The notes beneath the pieces were generated by a model. It worked only from the letters and a program-made list of their open reading frames with translations. It was not told the origin of the DNA and made no database searches. DNA of 35,681 bases from Thermoanaerobaculales bacterium (GTDB lineage: Bacteria; Acidobacteriota; Thermoanaerobaculia; Thermoanaerobaculales; Sulfomarinibacteraceae), in the NCBI GenBank assembly GCA_025456385.1, contig JALOKS010000002.1, forward strand, positions 1 to 35,681, read 5' to 3'. The translations under genes were made by a program, and so were the position numbers. Of the stretch, positions 22,573 through 29,920 are shown piece by piece (position 1 is the stretch's first letter; each line of letters starts with the position of its first letter).

Positions 22573-23135
22573 CGGCCGCCCTCGTCGGCGAACAGCGGCA
22601 GGGTCGGCTCGAGCGCCGGCAGCAGGCGCTCGACGATGACGCCGCACCAGCCGTCGCGGGCCGCGGCGTCCAGGCGCAGCGGCGTCAGGCCGCGGGCGGC
22701 GACCATGCCGTCGAGGAGGGTCTCGATGGTCTCCTGAAAGGCGGGGTCCACTGCGCGGACCCCGTCGAAGGCCGGGCGCTCCGAGATCGGCACGGACACC
22801 AGCAGGTGGTAGGTCGGCAGCCAGTAGTCGAGGAACCGCTCCCACGAGCGGATCGTGCCCGCGGCCTGCACCAGGTAGCAGTAGTTGTCGAGGACGGAGC
22901 GGTCGCAGAGCACGATCTCGTGGCTCGCGGTGGCCTCGATCTCCCACGCGATCTGGGTGTGGAGGATCCACTCCTGAGCGGCGACGGTGGTGCTCTGGTT
23001 GATCGGCAGCGGGCAGCGGCGGGCGACCTCCCGCACCATCTCGAGGTCGGCGTTGCGCCGCTTCAGGGCCGCAGCGAGCTCGAAGCACAGGGTCGTCTTG
23101 CCGACGCCGTGGCTGCCGATGAGGGCGATCTTCAT
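22569..23135 (-). CDS. P-loop ATPase/kinase of the AAA_28 (NadR-like) type
   Basis: A 188-residue protein starting directly with a P-loop, MKIALIGSHGVGKTTL (Walker A at 7-14). It continues with VREVARRCPLPINQ, QEWILHTQIAWE and CDRSVLDNYCYL, the DRS-type motif of nucleoside/NMN-kinase-like proteins. Such proteins phosphorylate small nucleosides or act as regulatory NTPases. The immediate coupling with a LOG-family phosphoribohydrolase suggests both act on nucleotides, but that is inference. Its ATG lies 22 bases from the heptamer repeat array upstream. Confidence 0.8.
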   Translation of the reverse strand: MKIALIGSHGVGKTTLCFELAAALKRRNADLEMVREVARRCPLPINQSTTVAAQEWILHTQIAWEIEATASHEIVLCDRSVLDNYCYLVQAAGTIRSWERFLDYWLPTYHLLVSVPISERPAFDGVRAVDPAFQETIETLLDGMVAARGLTPLRLDAAARDGWCGVIVERLLPALEPTLPLFADEGGR

Positions 23136-23157
23136 CGAACGACCATCTTAGCGGAAG

Positions 23158-23261
23158 TTTTGAGTTTCAAGTTTTGAGTTGTGAGTTGACCCCCGCCCAC
23201 CCGGGAAGTCCGAGGGGTAGGGTGGGAACTCAAAACTCAAAACTCGGAACTCGACACTCCG
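23158..23261. repeat. paired inverted TTTTGAG / AACTCAA arrays
   Basis: Left array, four 7-bp units at 23158-23185: TTTTGAG, TTTCAAG, TTTTGAG, TTGTGAG. Right array, five units at 23227-23261: AACTCAA, AACTCAA, AACTCGG, AACTCGA, CACTCCG, in the inverted sense and ending exactly at the stop codon of the HTH-EIIA gene. The border CCCACCCGGG lies between (23196-23205). The AT-rich units stand out strongly from the GC-rich surroundings. They fill the 126-base gap between two genes of the same direction. Confidence 0.88.
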
Positions 23262-23975
23262 TCACCGTCCGGCCGGCGCCCCGGTCGGCCGCAGGGCGCC
23301 CGGCAGCTCGCCGGCCGCCTCGAGCATCGCTTCGTGGACCGCCTTCGCCGAGGCGGCCTCCAGCAGCCGCGCCAGGCGGGCGGGGTTGCGGACGATCCAG
23401 GCGAGGCGGGAGAGCCAGCGCAGGTGGAGTGCGTCGTTGCGCAGGGCGAGGAGGAAGAAGATGTTGGTCTTGCCCATGTCGGGCGAGCCGAAGACGACGC
23501 CGTCCTTCGAGCGCCCCATGGCGATGAACTGCCTGGGGAACTTGTCGGCGGCGCGGCGGCGGGCGTGCAGGAAGGCGACGCCCTCCGGGACGGTGGTCGG
23601 CACCAGGCGCTCGCGCGCGGCCAGGGCGGCCTCGAGCCAGCCCTGGTCCTCGACCAGGCCGAGCCCGGTGACGTGCGCGGCCATGGCGTGGATGACCTCC
23701 GGGCGGCTGGCGGCCTTGAGGTTCGGGAGGATGTGCTCGACGGTGAAGATCTCCTCGAGCGGCGCGTCGATCACCTCGCCGGGCGCCTTGCCGGAGGTCG
23801 CGACGGACTCCGAGGCCAGGGTGTCGAGGTACTCGTCGAGCAGCGCGCGCCGGAACCGCCACTGACCGCCGATCTTGACCCCCGGGATCTTGCCCTCGTG
23901 GGCGAGCCGGACCAGAGTCCGCTCGGCGAGCTTGAGGTACTCGGCAGCTTCCTTGGCGGTGAGATACGATTCCAT
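23262..23975 (-). CDS. excisionase-type HTH fused to a PTS EIIA (PtsN-like) domain
   Basis: 237 residues in two parts. Residues 1-55 are a MerR/excisionase-type HTH (MESYLTAKEAAEYLKLAERTL ... GVKIGGQWRFRR). Residues about 85-235 resemble the EIIA domain of the fructose/nitrogen PTS, with the phosphorylatable His137 in GVAFLHARR. This points to a regulator whose DNA binding may respond to phosphorylation by HPr; no HPr or EI gene is in the window. ATG at 23975 follows GGGGAG; an upstream in-frame ATG lacks this. Divergent from acpP. Confidence 0.83.
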   Translation of the reverse strand: MESYLTAKEAAEYLKLAERTLVRLAHEGKIPGVKIGGQWRFRRALLDEYLDTLASESVATSGKAPGEVIDAPLEEIFTVEHILPNLKAASRPEVIHAMAAHVTGLGLVEDQGWLEAALAARERLVPTTVPEGVAFLHARRRAADKFPRQFIAMGRSKDGVVFGSPDMGKTNIFFLLALRNDALHLRWLSRLAWIVRNPARLARLLEAASAKAVHEAMLEAAGELPGALRPTGAPAGR

Positions 23976-24059
23976 CTCGCTCCCCTCATGCCGACCGAAT
24001 GCGGCCATAAATGGCTGAATACTCCTTTCACAGAGGGAAGTCAAGGAAAGTTCCGCCTC

Positions 24060-24088
24060 TTGCGTGGCCTTCGGCTGTGTGCTATCAC
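24060..24088 (+). promoter_or_regulatory. candidate acpP-fabF promoter
   Basis: TTGCGT (24060-24065), a 17-base spacer and TATCAC (24083-24088). It would give a 5' leader of roughly 185 bases. The 303-base spacer 23976-24278 otherwise holds only GC-rich sequence plus one copy of GGGTGGGTGGC at 24134-24144. I found no FapR-like or other palindromic operator and no tRNA. Confidence 0.4.
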
Positions 24089-24278
24089 GTGGGCCGTTCA
24101 AGCCCGCGGTTGCAGCCGCGCCGCGCGCTCGGGGGTGGGTGGCAGGGTACAAGGCCCGCAGCGTGCCGTCGCGTGAGCGGCGGATGCGGTTCCGGCCCCT
24201 GGGGTGACCGCCAGACGGTCCGGCGGCGCGATCGTGCGACAGACGCAGCCGAAAAGCACAGCTGGGGAGGAGTTGAGA

Positions 24279-24515
24279 ATGGACGTGGAAGCGAAGGTCA
24301 CGCAGATCATCGTTCAGCAGCTGGGTGTGGATGCCGCGAAGGTGACCGCCGAGGCGTCCTTCGTCGACGACCTCGGTGCCGACTCGCTCGACGTGGTCGA
24401 GCTCGTGATGGCCTTCGAGGAGGAGTTCGGGGTCGAGATCCCCGACGAGGCGGCGGAGAAGATCGCCACCGTCAAGGACGCGATCGAGTTCCTGAAGAAG
24501 AGCCAGGCAGGTTGA
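24279..24515 (+). CDS. acpP: acyl carrier protein
   Basis: Carries growing acyl chains on 4'-phosphopantetheine during fatty acid synthesis. 78 acidic residues with the attachment motif GADSLDVVEL, Ser36 being the modified residue, and the helix EEEFGVEIPDEAAEKI. ATG at 24279 has a strong GGGGAGGAG six bases ahead. It overlaps fabF by one base (TGATG), the classical acpP-fabF arrangement. Confidence 0.97.
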   Translation: MDVEAKVTQIIVQQLGVDAAKVTAEASFVDDLGADSLDVVELVMAFEEEFGVEIPDEAAEKIATVKDAIEFLKKSQAG

Positions 24516-25753
24516 TGCCCCGGCGGGTGGTCGTCACCGGGGTCGGCCTGGTCACCCCTCTGGGGATCGGGACCGGGCCGACCTGGTCCGGCCTGGTGGC
24601 CGGCCGGAGCGGTGTCGCCACCATCACCAGGTTCGACGCCTCCGACTACCCGGTCCGCATCGCCGCCGAGGTCCGGGGCTTCGAGCCTGGGGACTGGATC
24701 GAGGCCAAGGAGGTCAAGAAGTTCGACCTCTTCGTGCACTACGCCCTGGCGGCCGCGCGGATGGCCCTCGAGCAGTCGGGCCTCGTGATCTCCGAGGCCA
24801 ACGCGACCCGGGTCGGCGTCGTCATCGGCTCCGGCATCGGCGGCTTCCCGCTCATCGAGCGGCAGCACGACATCCTGCGCGAGCGGGGCCCGAGGCGGGT
24901 GTCGCCCTTCTTCATCCCGGGCGCCATCATCAACATGTGCTCGGGGCTGATCAGCATCCAGACCGGCGCCAAGGGACCGAACATGGCGACCTGCACCGCC
25001 TGCTCGACCTCGGCGCACGCCATCGGCGACGCCCTGCTCTACATCCGCCACGGCTACGCCGACGCCATTATCGCCGGCGGTTCGGAGGCGGTGATCACGC
25101 CGATGCCGCTCGCGGGCTTCGCCTCGATGCGGGCCCTGTCGACCCGCAACGACGAGCCGGAGCGCGCCTCGCGGCCGTGGGACAAGGACCGTGACGGCTT
25201 CGTGATGGGCGAGGGCGCCGGCATCGTGCTCCTCGAGGAGCTGGAGCACGCGCGCCGGCGGGGGGCGCCGATCCTCGCCGAGGTGCTCGGCTTCGGCATG
25301 AACTCCGACGCCTACCACATCTCGGCACCCGCGGAGGACGCCGACGGAGCGATGCGGGTGATGCGCTCGGCGCTCGAGGACGCAGCCCGGCGCCCCGACG
25401 AGGTCGACTACATCAACGCCCACGGCACCTCCACGCCGGCCGGCGACGTCGTCGAGACGCGGGCCATCAAGGGCGTGTTCGGCGAGCACGCCCGACGGGT
25501 CATGGTCTCGTCGACGAAGTCGATGACCGGCCACCTGCTGGGTGCGTCCGGCGGCGTCGAGTTCGGCATCGTGGTGCAGGCCCTGCGAGAAGGCATCGTG
25601 CCGCCGACCGTCAACCTCGACGAGCCCGAGCCGGAGAACGACCTCGACTACGTGCCCCACGTGGCGCGCGAGGTCCCGGTCAAGCTGGCGCTGAGCAACT
25701 CCTTCGGCTTCGGCGGGACCAACGCCTGCCTGGTGGTCGGCCGCTTCGAGTGA
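24515..25753 (+). CDS. fabF: beta-ketoacyl-ACP synthase II
   Basis: Elongates acyl-ACP by decarboxylative condensation with malonyl-ACP. 412 residues with the full KAS triad: Cys163 in TACSTSAHA, His303 in NAHGTSTP and His340 in SMTGHLLGA. Also GGSEAVI, the FVMGEGAG loop and the terminal SNSFGFGGTNA. Start overlaps the acpP stop. A single canonical copy with no odd features. Confidence 0.97.
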   Translation: MPRRVVVTGVGLVTPLGIGTGPTWSGLVAGRSGVATITRFDASDYPVRIAAEVRGFEPGDWIEAKEVKKFDLFVHYALAAARMALEQSGLVISEANATRVGVVIGSGIGGFPLIERQHDILRERGPRRVSPFFIPGAIINMCSGLISIQTGAKGPNMATCTACSTSAHAIGDALLYIRHGYADAIIAGGSEAVITPMPLAGFASMRALSTRNDEPERASRPWDKDRDGFVMGEGAGIVLLEELEHARRRGAPILAEVLGFGMNSDAYHISAPAEDADGAMRVMRSALEDAARRPDEVDYINAHGTSTPAGDVVETRAIKGVFGEHARRVMVSSTKSMTGHLLGASGGVEFGIVVQALREGIVPPTVNLDEPEPENDLDYVPHVAREVPVKLALSNSFGFGGTNACLVVGRFE

Positions 25754-25814
25754 TCGCGGTGGCCGGCAGCACTCTCCGTCGGCGGACCGGCTGAGTTCGG
25801 CGCCGGAGACAGCG

Positions 25815-27635
25815 ATGCCGACGCAGCTCCGGGCCTGGATCGAGCGCTTCGCCCGCTTCGCGACCCGGGTCGATCTCTACAACTTCGGCCGCTGGCTGGT
25901 GCTGGCGCTGATCGTCGGCGTCGTCGCCGGGCTCGCCGGCACCCTCCTCACGTGGGGGGTGGACGGCGTCGGCTCGCTGCTCCTCGAGGGCGTCGCCGGC
26001 TTCGACGCCCCCGGCCACGGGGCGGCCGCCGATTCGACCTGGAGCGCGCCCCGCCGCCCCTGGCTGCTGCTCGTGGTGCTGCCGCTCGCCGGCCTGGCCG
26101 TGGGCTGGATCGTGCGCCGCTTCGCACCCGAGGCCGAGGGCCACGGCACCGACGCGGTGATCAACGCCTACCACCGCGGGCGGGCCGTCATCCGCCGCCG
26201 GGTGGTGCCGGTGAAGCTCCTGACCTCGATGCTGACCATCGGCTCCGGCGGCTCCGCCGGCCGCGAGGGCCCGGTCGCCCAGGTCGGGGCGGGCGTCGGC
26301 TCCTACCTCGCCGACCTCCTCCGCCTCGGGTACCACGACCGCCGGGTCCTGGTCATCGCGGGGGTCGCGGCGGGCGTCGGCGGCATGTTCCGGGCGCCGC
26401 TCGGCGCGGCCCTGTTCGCGGTCGAGGTGCTCTACTCGGACCCCGACTTCGAGTCCGAGGCCCTGATTCCGGCCATCATCTCGTCGATCGTTTCCTACGT
26501 CGTGGTGGCCTCCCTGACCGGCTGGAACGCCATCTTCGACACCGCCGACATCCGCTTCGCCCGCCCCCACGAGCTGCTCGCCTACCTGGTCCTGGGGATG
26601 GTGCTGGCCCTGATCGGGATGATCTACGTCAAGGTGTTCTACGGCATGCGCGACGGCTTCTTCGCGCGCCTGCCGATCCCGCCCTGGACGAAACCGGCGG
26701 TGGGGGGGCTGCTGCTCGCCCTGCTCGGCATCGCGGTGCCCCAGGTCCTCGGCGGCGGCTACGGCTGGCTGCAGCTGACGATCGACGGGCAGCTGCCCTT
26801 CGCGCTGCTCGCCATCCTCCTGCCGGCCAAGATCCTCGCCACCTCGCTGACGATCGGCTCCGGCGGCTCGGGCGGCGTGTTCGCACCGTCGCTCGTGATC
26901 GGCGGCGTCGCCGGTGCGGTCTTCGCCGGCCTGGCCGAGCGCGCGGCGCCCCAGCTCGCGCCGCCGACCGCCGCCTGCGTCCTCGTCGGCATGGGCGGCT
27001 TCTTCGCCGCGGTCGCCAAGGTCCCGGTCGCCTCGCTCATCATGGTGGCCGAGATGAGCGGCTCCTACGGCCTGCTGGTGCCGATGATGCTGGTGTCGTC
27101 GGTGGCCTACCTGCTGATGCGCGGGGTCAGCATCTACGAGCAGCAGGTTCCGGGGCGCATCGACTCGCCGGCCCACGTCGGCGAGTTCCAGATCGACGTT
27201 CTCGAGCGGCTGACGGTGCGCGAGGTCATGGACCCGAACCAGAAGGTCATCAGCGTCGCCCCCGGGGCGAGCTTCGACGAGGTGCTTGCGCTCCTCGCCG
27301 ATGCCGACCAGTACGCCTTCCCGGTGGTCAACGAGCGGGGCATGGTCGAGGGCATGTTTAGCATCAACGACGTGCGCCGCGTCATGGCGACCCCGGAGGT
27401 GTGGCCGTTGCTGGTCGCCTCCGACCTCGGGGTGACGGCGCACGGCATCGCCTACCTCGAGCCGGACGACGACCTCCACGCCGCCGTCCAGCGCTTCACC
27501 GCCCTGCGGCGGGAGATCCTGCCCGTGCTCGAGGGTCGGCCGCCGGCGCCGGTCATCGGCCTGCTGCGCCACCACCAGGTCATGGAGGCCTACGACCGCG
27601 AGCTGCGGCGCCTGCGCGAGGCCGCGGCCGACTGA
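25815..27635 (+). CDS. ClC-family chloride channel/transporter with C-terminal CBS domains
   Basis: A 606-residue membrane protein: short N-terminus, about 17-18 membrane helices to about residue 440, then a CBS pair (about 465-600) that usually senses adenine nucleotides. The ion-path motifs are GSGGSAGREGP, with gating Glu151, and GSGGSGGVFAPS; Tyr is retained in GVSIYEQ. The position of the internal proton glutamate of H+/Cl- exchangers (Glu203 in E. coli ClcA) appears to be Val205 (FAVEVLY), the residue found in true channels. The direction of transport is thus uncertain. ATG at 25815, 61 bases after fabF. It may be independent or read through from fabF. Confidence 0.92.
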   Translation: MPTQLRAWIERFARFATRVDLYNFGRWLVLALIVGVVAGLAGTLLTWGVDGVGSLLLEGVAGFDAPGHGAAADSTWSAPRRPWLLLVVLPLAGLAVGWIVRRFAPEAEGHGTDAVINAYHRGRAVIRRRVVPVKLLTSMLTIGSGGSAGREGPVAQVGAGVGSYLADLLRLGYHDRRVLVIAGVAAGVGGMFRAPLGAALFAVEVLYSDPDFESEALIPAIISSIVSYVVVASLTGWNAIFDTADIRFARPHELLAYLVLGMVLALIGMIYVKVFYGMRDGFFARLPIPPWTKPAVGGLLLALLGIAVPQVLGGGYGWLQLTIDGQLPFALLAILLPAKILATSLTIGSGGSGGVFAPSLVIGGVAGAVFAGLAERAAPQLAPPTAACVLVGMGGFFAAVAKVPVASLIMVAEMSGSYGLLVPMMLVSSVAYLLMRGVSIYEQQVPGRIDSPAHVGEFQIDVLERLTVREVMDPNQKVISVAPGASFDEVLALLADADQYAFPVVNERGMVEGMFSINDVRRVMATPEVWPLLVASDLGVTAHGIAYLEPDDDLHAAVQRFTALRREILPVLEGRPPAPVIGLLRHHQVMEAYDRELRRLREAAAD

Positions 27636-27650
27636 GGCCGCGCCCGACGA

Positions 27651-27790
27651 CCCACCCGCGGTGGGGCGGAGGGGCAGAGGGGCGGAGGGGTCGTCGCCGC
27701 GGAGTCACGGTTGGAGGCGAACGAATCCTTCCCTGGTCCCCTCCGCCCCTCAGCTCATCAGCTCCTCTGCAGGGTGGTCGGGTGGGTGGC
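27651..27790. repeat. inverted arrays of GGGGCGGA-type 8-bp repeats
   Basis: Left array at 27663-27690: GGGGCGGA, GGGGCAGA, GGGGCGGA, GGGG. Right side: CCCCTCCGCCCCT at 27738-27750, whose reverse complement matches 27678-27690 exactly (13 bp), followed by degenerate CAGCTCATCAGCTCC. C-rich border CCCACCCGCGG precedes the left arm (27651-27661) and its G-rich inverse GGTGGTCGGGTGGGTGG follows the right one (27773-27789). It fills the spacer between the ClC gene and the etf promoter and may end ClC transcription. Confidence 0.8.
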
Positions 27791-27800
27791 CCGGCGATGC

Positions 27801-27829
27801 TACACTGTGCGCCATGAATGACCATTCAT
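27801..27829 (+). promoter_or_regulatory. etfBA promoter with a TetR/FadR-like palindromic operator
   Basis: A -10 TACACT (27801-27806) is followed at 27814-27829 by the perfect palindrome ATGAATG-AC-CATTCAT. The same bases also fit a TGAATGA-N4-TCATTnn layout, close to the remembered FadR box of Bacillus (TGAATGA-N4-TCATTCA), which controls fatty acid degradation genes including etf. The site overlaps the predicted start point, ideal for repression. The -35 region (27778-27783) is poor. No regulator gene is in the window. Confidence 0.6.
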
Positions 27830-27864
27830 TTCTCCATCAACCGAGTGAAGGAGGCATGCCGTGA
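27814..27864 (+). CDS. possible 16-residue leader ORF coupled to etfB
   Basis: ATG at 27814 opens MNDHSFLHQPSEGGMP and stops at a TGA (27862-27864) that overlaps the etfB GTG as GTGA. Because the predicted transcription start is at about 27813, this ATG could be read leaderlessly. The peptide itself looks unremarkable and the overlap may be chance, since the ATG is also part of the operator palindrome. No family known. Confidence 0.3.
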   Translation: MNDHSFLHQPSEGGMP

Positions 27865-28640
27865 ACTGTATCGTGTGCGTGGCCAGCGTTCCGGACACGG
27901 CGTCGGTCATCAAGCTCAAGGCCGACGGCACGGGCATCGACGAGTCGGGCATCAAGTGGATCGTCTCGCCCTACGACGAGTACGCGCTCGAGGCCGCCCT
28001 GCAGCTCACCGAGGCCAAGGGCGGCGAGGTCACCGTGGTCACCTACGGGCCGGCGGGGGCGGAGCCGGCGCTCCGGGACTGCCTCGCCCGTGGCGCCCAC
28101 AAGGCGGTCCACGTGCTCGGCGGCGAGAAGACCCTCGGTGACAGCTTCACCATCGCCAGGGTGCTGGCGGCGGCGATCAAGGGCCGCGCCCACGACCTCG
28201 TGCTGTGCGGCGTCAAGGGCGTCGGCACCGACTGCAGCCAGGTCGGACAGATGCTGGCCGAGCTCCTGGGCCTGCCGCACGTCGCCATCGTGACCGCGCT
28301 CGAGGTCGGCGAGGGCTCGCTCGCGGCCACCCGCGAGGTCGAAGGCGGCAAGGAGAAGGTCGAATGCCCGCTGCCGGCGCTGCTCACCTGCCAGAAGGGC
28401 CTCAACGAGCCGCGCTACGCGGCCCTCAAGGGCATCATGGCGGCGAAGAAGAAGCCGGTCGACAAGCTCGAGGTATCGAGCCTCGGCATCCAGGAAGGCG
28501 CCGACCTCTTCTACGCCGTCGCGCGCTTCGAGCTGCCGCCGGCGAAGTCGGCCGGCACCATCATCCAGGGCGAGAACGACCCGGCGGGCGCCGCGGCGCA
28601 GCTCGTGAAACTGCTTCGCGAAGAGGCGAAGGCGATCTAG
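27861..28640 (+). CDS. etfB: electron transfer flavoprotein beta subunit
   Basis: Binds AMP and with EtfA forms the FAD-containing electron carrier that passes electrons from acyl-CoA dehydrogenases to the quinone pool. 259 residues, normal length, opening NCIVCVASVPDT and containing SPYDEYALEAALQL, LVLCGVKGVGTDCSQVG and PALLTCQKGLNEPRYA, all family landmarks. The start is GTG at 27861: AAGGAGG at 27848-27854 is six bases away, whereas the ATG at 27856 is followed at once by a stop (ATG CCG TGA). Ten bases separate it from etfA. Confidence 0.95.
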   Translation: MNCIVCVASVPDTASVIKLKADGTGIDESGIKWIVSPYDEYALEAALQLTEAKGGEVTVVTYGPAGAEPALRDCLARGAHKAVHVLGGEKTLGDSFTIARVLAAAIKGRAHDLVLCGVKGVGTDCSQVGQMLAELLGLPHVAIVTALEVGEGSLAATREVEGGKEKVECPLPALLTCQKGLNEPRYAALKGIMAAKKKPVDKLEVSSLGIQEGADLFYAVARFELPPAKSAGTIIQGENDPAGAAAQLVKLLREEAKAI

Positions 28641-28650
28641 GGAGGCGATG

Positions 28651-29613
28651 ATGGCTGGCATTCTCGTGTTCGTGGAGCAGCGCGACGGTGAGATCCGCAA
28701 GGCATCGCTGCAGGCGGTGTCGGAGGCGAAACGCCACGGCGGAGCCGGCGGCGAGGTGACGGCGGTGCTGGTCGGCGCGGGGATCGGCGCTGCGGCGGCC
28801 GGCCTCGGCGCCTGGGGCGCCGCCCGGGTCTTCGTGGCCGACAACCCCGCCCTCGGCCTCTACTCGGCCGAGGGCTACACGGAAGCGGTGGCCGCTGCCG
28901 CCGCCAAGGCGCAGCCGTCGGCGATCTTCGTCGCCGGCACGGCGATGGGGCGGGACCTCGCGCCGCGGGTGGCGGCGCGCCTCGGCGTCGGCGCCATCGC
29001 CGACGTGGTCAAGCTCGCCCTCGACGGCGACGCCTTCACCGCGCGGCGCCCGATCTACTCCGGCAAGGCCTTCGCCGAGGCCACGACCGCCGGCAAGCGG
29101 CCGCAGGTCATCAGCCTGCGCCCGAACGTGTTCGCGGCCGAGGAGTCGGGCGGCAGCGCAGCGGTGGAGAGCCTCGACGGGCTCGGCCTGGCGATCCGCG
29201 CCGTCGTCAAGGAGCTGGTGAAGGCGGCGGGCGGCGAGCTCGACGTCGCCGAGGCCGACATCATCGTCTCCGGCGGCCGCGGCATCAAGGGTCCGGAGAA
29301 CTTCGCCCTCATCAAGTCGCTCGCCGACGCCCTCGGCGGCGCGGTCGGCGCCTCGCGCGCGGTGGTCGACGCGGGCTGGATCGCCCACTCGCACCAGGTC
29401 GGCCAGACCGGCAAGGTGGTGAGCCCCTCGCTGTACGTCGCCTGCGGCATCTCGGGCGCCATCCAGCACCTCGCCGGCATGAGCTCGTCGAAGATCATCG
29501 TCGCGATCAACAAGGACCCCGACGCGCCGATCTTCAAGATCGCCGACTACGGCATCGTCGGCGACCTCTTCGAGGTCATCCCGCCGATGGTGGCGGCCAT
29601 CAAGGCCCTGTAG
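28651..29613 (+). CDS. etfA: electron transfer flavoprotein alpha subunit
   Basis: FAD-binding subunit of the electron transfer flavoprotein. 320 residues; the C-terminal FAD domain shows SGGRGIKGPENF, GASRAVVDAGW, HSHQVGQTGKVV and the family signature LYVACGISGAIQHLAGM, followed by INKDPDAPIFKIADYGIVGDL. Two ATGs lie in tandem at 28648 and 28651; GGAGG at 28641-28645 is best spaced for the second. An etfB-etfA pair without neighbouring dehydrogenase genes suggests a general-purpose carrier for beta-oxidation or amino acid catabolism. Confidence 0.95.
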   Translation: MAGILVFVEQRDGEIRKASLQAVSEAKRHGGAGGEVTAVLVGAGIGAAAAGLGAWGAARVFVADNPALGLYSAEGYTEAVAAAAAKAQPSAIFVAGTAMGRDLAPRVAARLGVGAIADVVKLALDGDAFTARRPIYSGKAFAEATTAGKRPQVISLRPNVFAAEESGGSAAVESLDGLGLAIRAVVKELVKAAGGELDVAEADIIVSGGRGIKGPENFALIKSLADALGGAVGASRAVVDAGWIAHSHQVGQTGKVVSPSLYVACGISGAIQHLAGMSSSKIIVAINKDPDAPIFKIADYGIVGDLFEVIPPMVAAIKAL

Positions 29614-29637
29614 GACGATCCGCTCGTCACCAACTCG

Positions 29638-29668
29638 ACGGCGGGCTCCGGCCCGCCGTTTCCTTTCC
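29638..29668 (+). terminator. intrinsic terminator of etfBA
   Basis: ACGGCGGGC (29638-29646), loop TCCG, GCCCGCCGT (29651-29659): a perfect 9-bp stem followed by TTCCTTTCCC. It begins 25 bases after the etfA stop codon. The T-rich tract is interrupted but the stem is very stable. Confidence 0.7.
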
Positions 29669-29670
29669 CG

Positions 29671-29706
29671 CGTCCGTGTCCGCGTCCGAATCCGCGTCCG
29701 AATGCC
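29671..29706. repeat. array of six 6-bp TCCG repeats
   Basis: CGTCCG, TGTCCG, CGTCCG, AATCCG, CGTCCG, AATGCC immediately after the etf terminator and followed by CCCACCGG, again the border word. No clear inverted partner array is seen close by. It belongs to the 595-base gene-free stretch 29614-30208. Confidence 0.65.
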
Positions 29707-29710
29707 CACC

Positions 29711-29733
29711 GGCCGCGGACCGGGTCCGCGGCC
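29711..29733. repeat. perfect 10-bp palindrome with 3-base loop
   Basis: GGCCGCGGAC, CGG, GTCCGCGGCC. A very stable hairpin, directly after the 6-bp array; no T tract follows. Confidence 0.8.
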
Positions 29734-29748
29734 ATGCGGACTCGGCCA

Positions 29749-29784
29749 GCAGGACCTCCGAACGCGAGCGTTCTGAGGTCCTGC
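29749..29784. repeat. long near-perfect hairpin
   Basis: GCAGGACCTC and GAACGC pair with GCGTTC and GAGGTCCTGC, giving a 16-17 bp stem with one C-T mismatch and a two-base loop. It is followed by another short GC palindrome (GCGCCGC / GCGGCGC) near 29795-29812. Hairpins of this kind resemble REP elements, but no RAYT-type transposase gene is present here. Confidence 0.75.
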
Positions 29785-29879
29785 CGACCTCGTCCGCGCC
29801 GCGCCTGCGGCGCGCCGGCGGGCACCTCACTGAGAGGCTCGTCGATGAACGTCCCGCCCCCGCCCCCCCCCCCCCCACC

Positions 29880-29920
29880 CTCGGAAATCCGTCGTGCGCG
29901 GCGCACGACGGATTTCCGAG
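29880..29920. repeat. perfect 20-bp-arm palindrome
   Basis: Left arm 29880-29899 (beginning CTCGGAAATCCG) and right arm 29901-29920 are exact reverse complements around a single G. It sits just after a run of 14 C (29863-29876). Part of the right arm with its flank (TTTCCGAGAGCCGGAGGTGTT, from 29913) recurs almost unchanged at 29997-30018, so it belongs to a local repeat family. Confidence 0.85.

Noticed and set aside
24050..24200. Possible tRNA or structured RNA in the long acpP leader
   Set aside because: There is no GTTCRANNC T-loop with matching acceptor stem and no cloverleaf can be drawn; the sequence is simply GC-rich.
29671..29880. A short protein-coding gene in the etfA-glyQ spacer
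   Set aside because: The open frames there run through tandem arrays, palindromes and a C14 run, have no ribosome-binding site and give low-complexity peptides.
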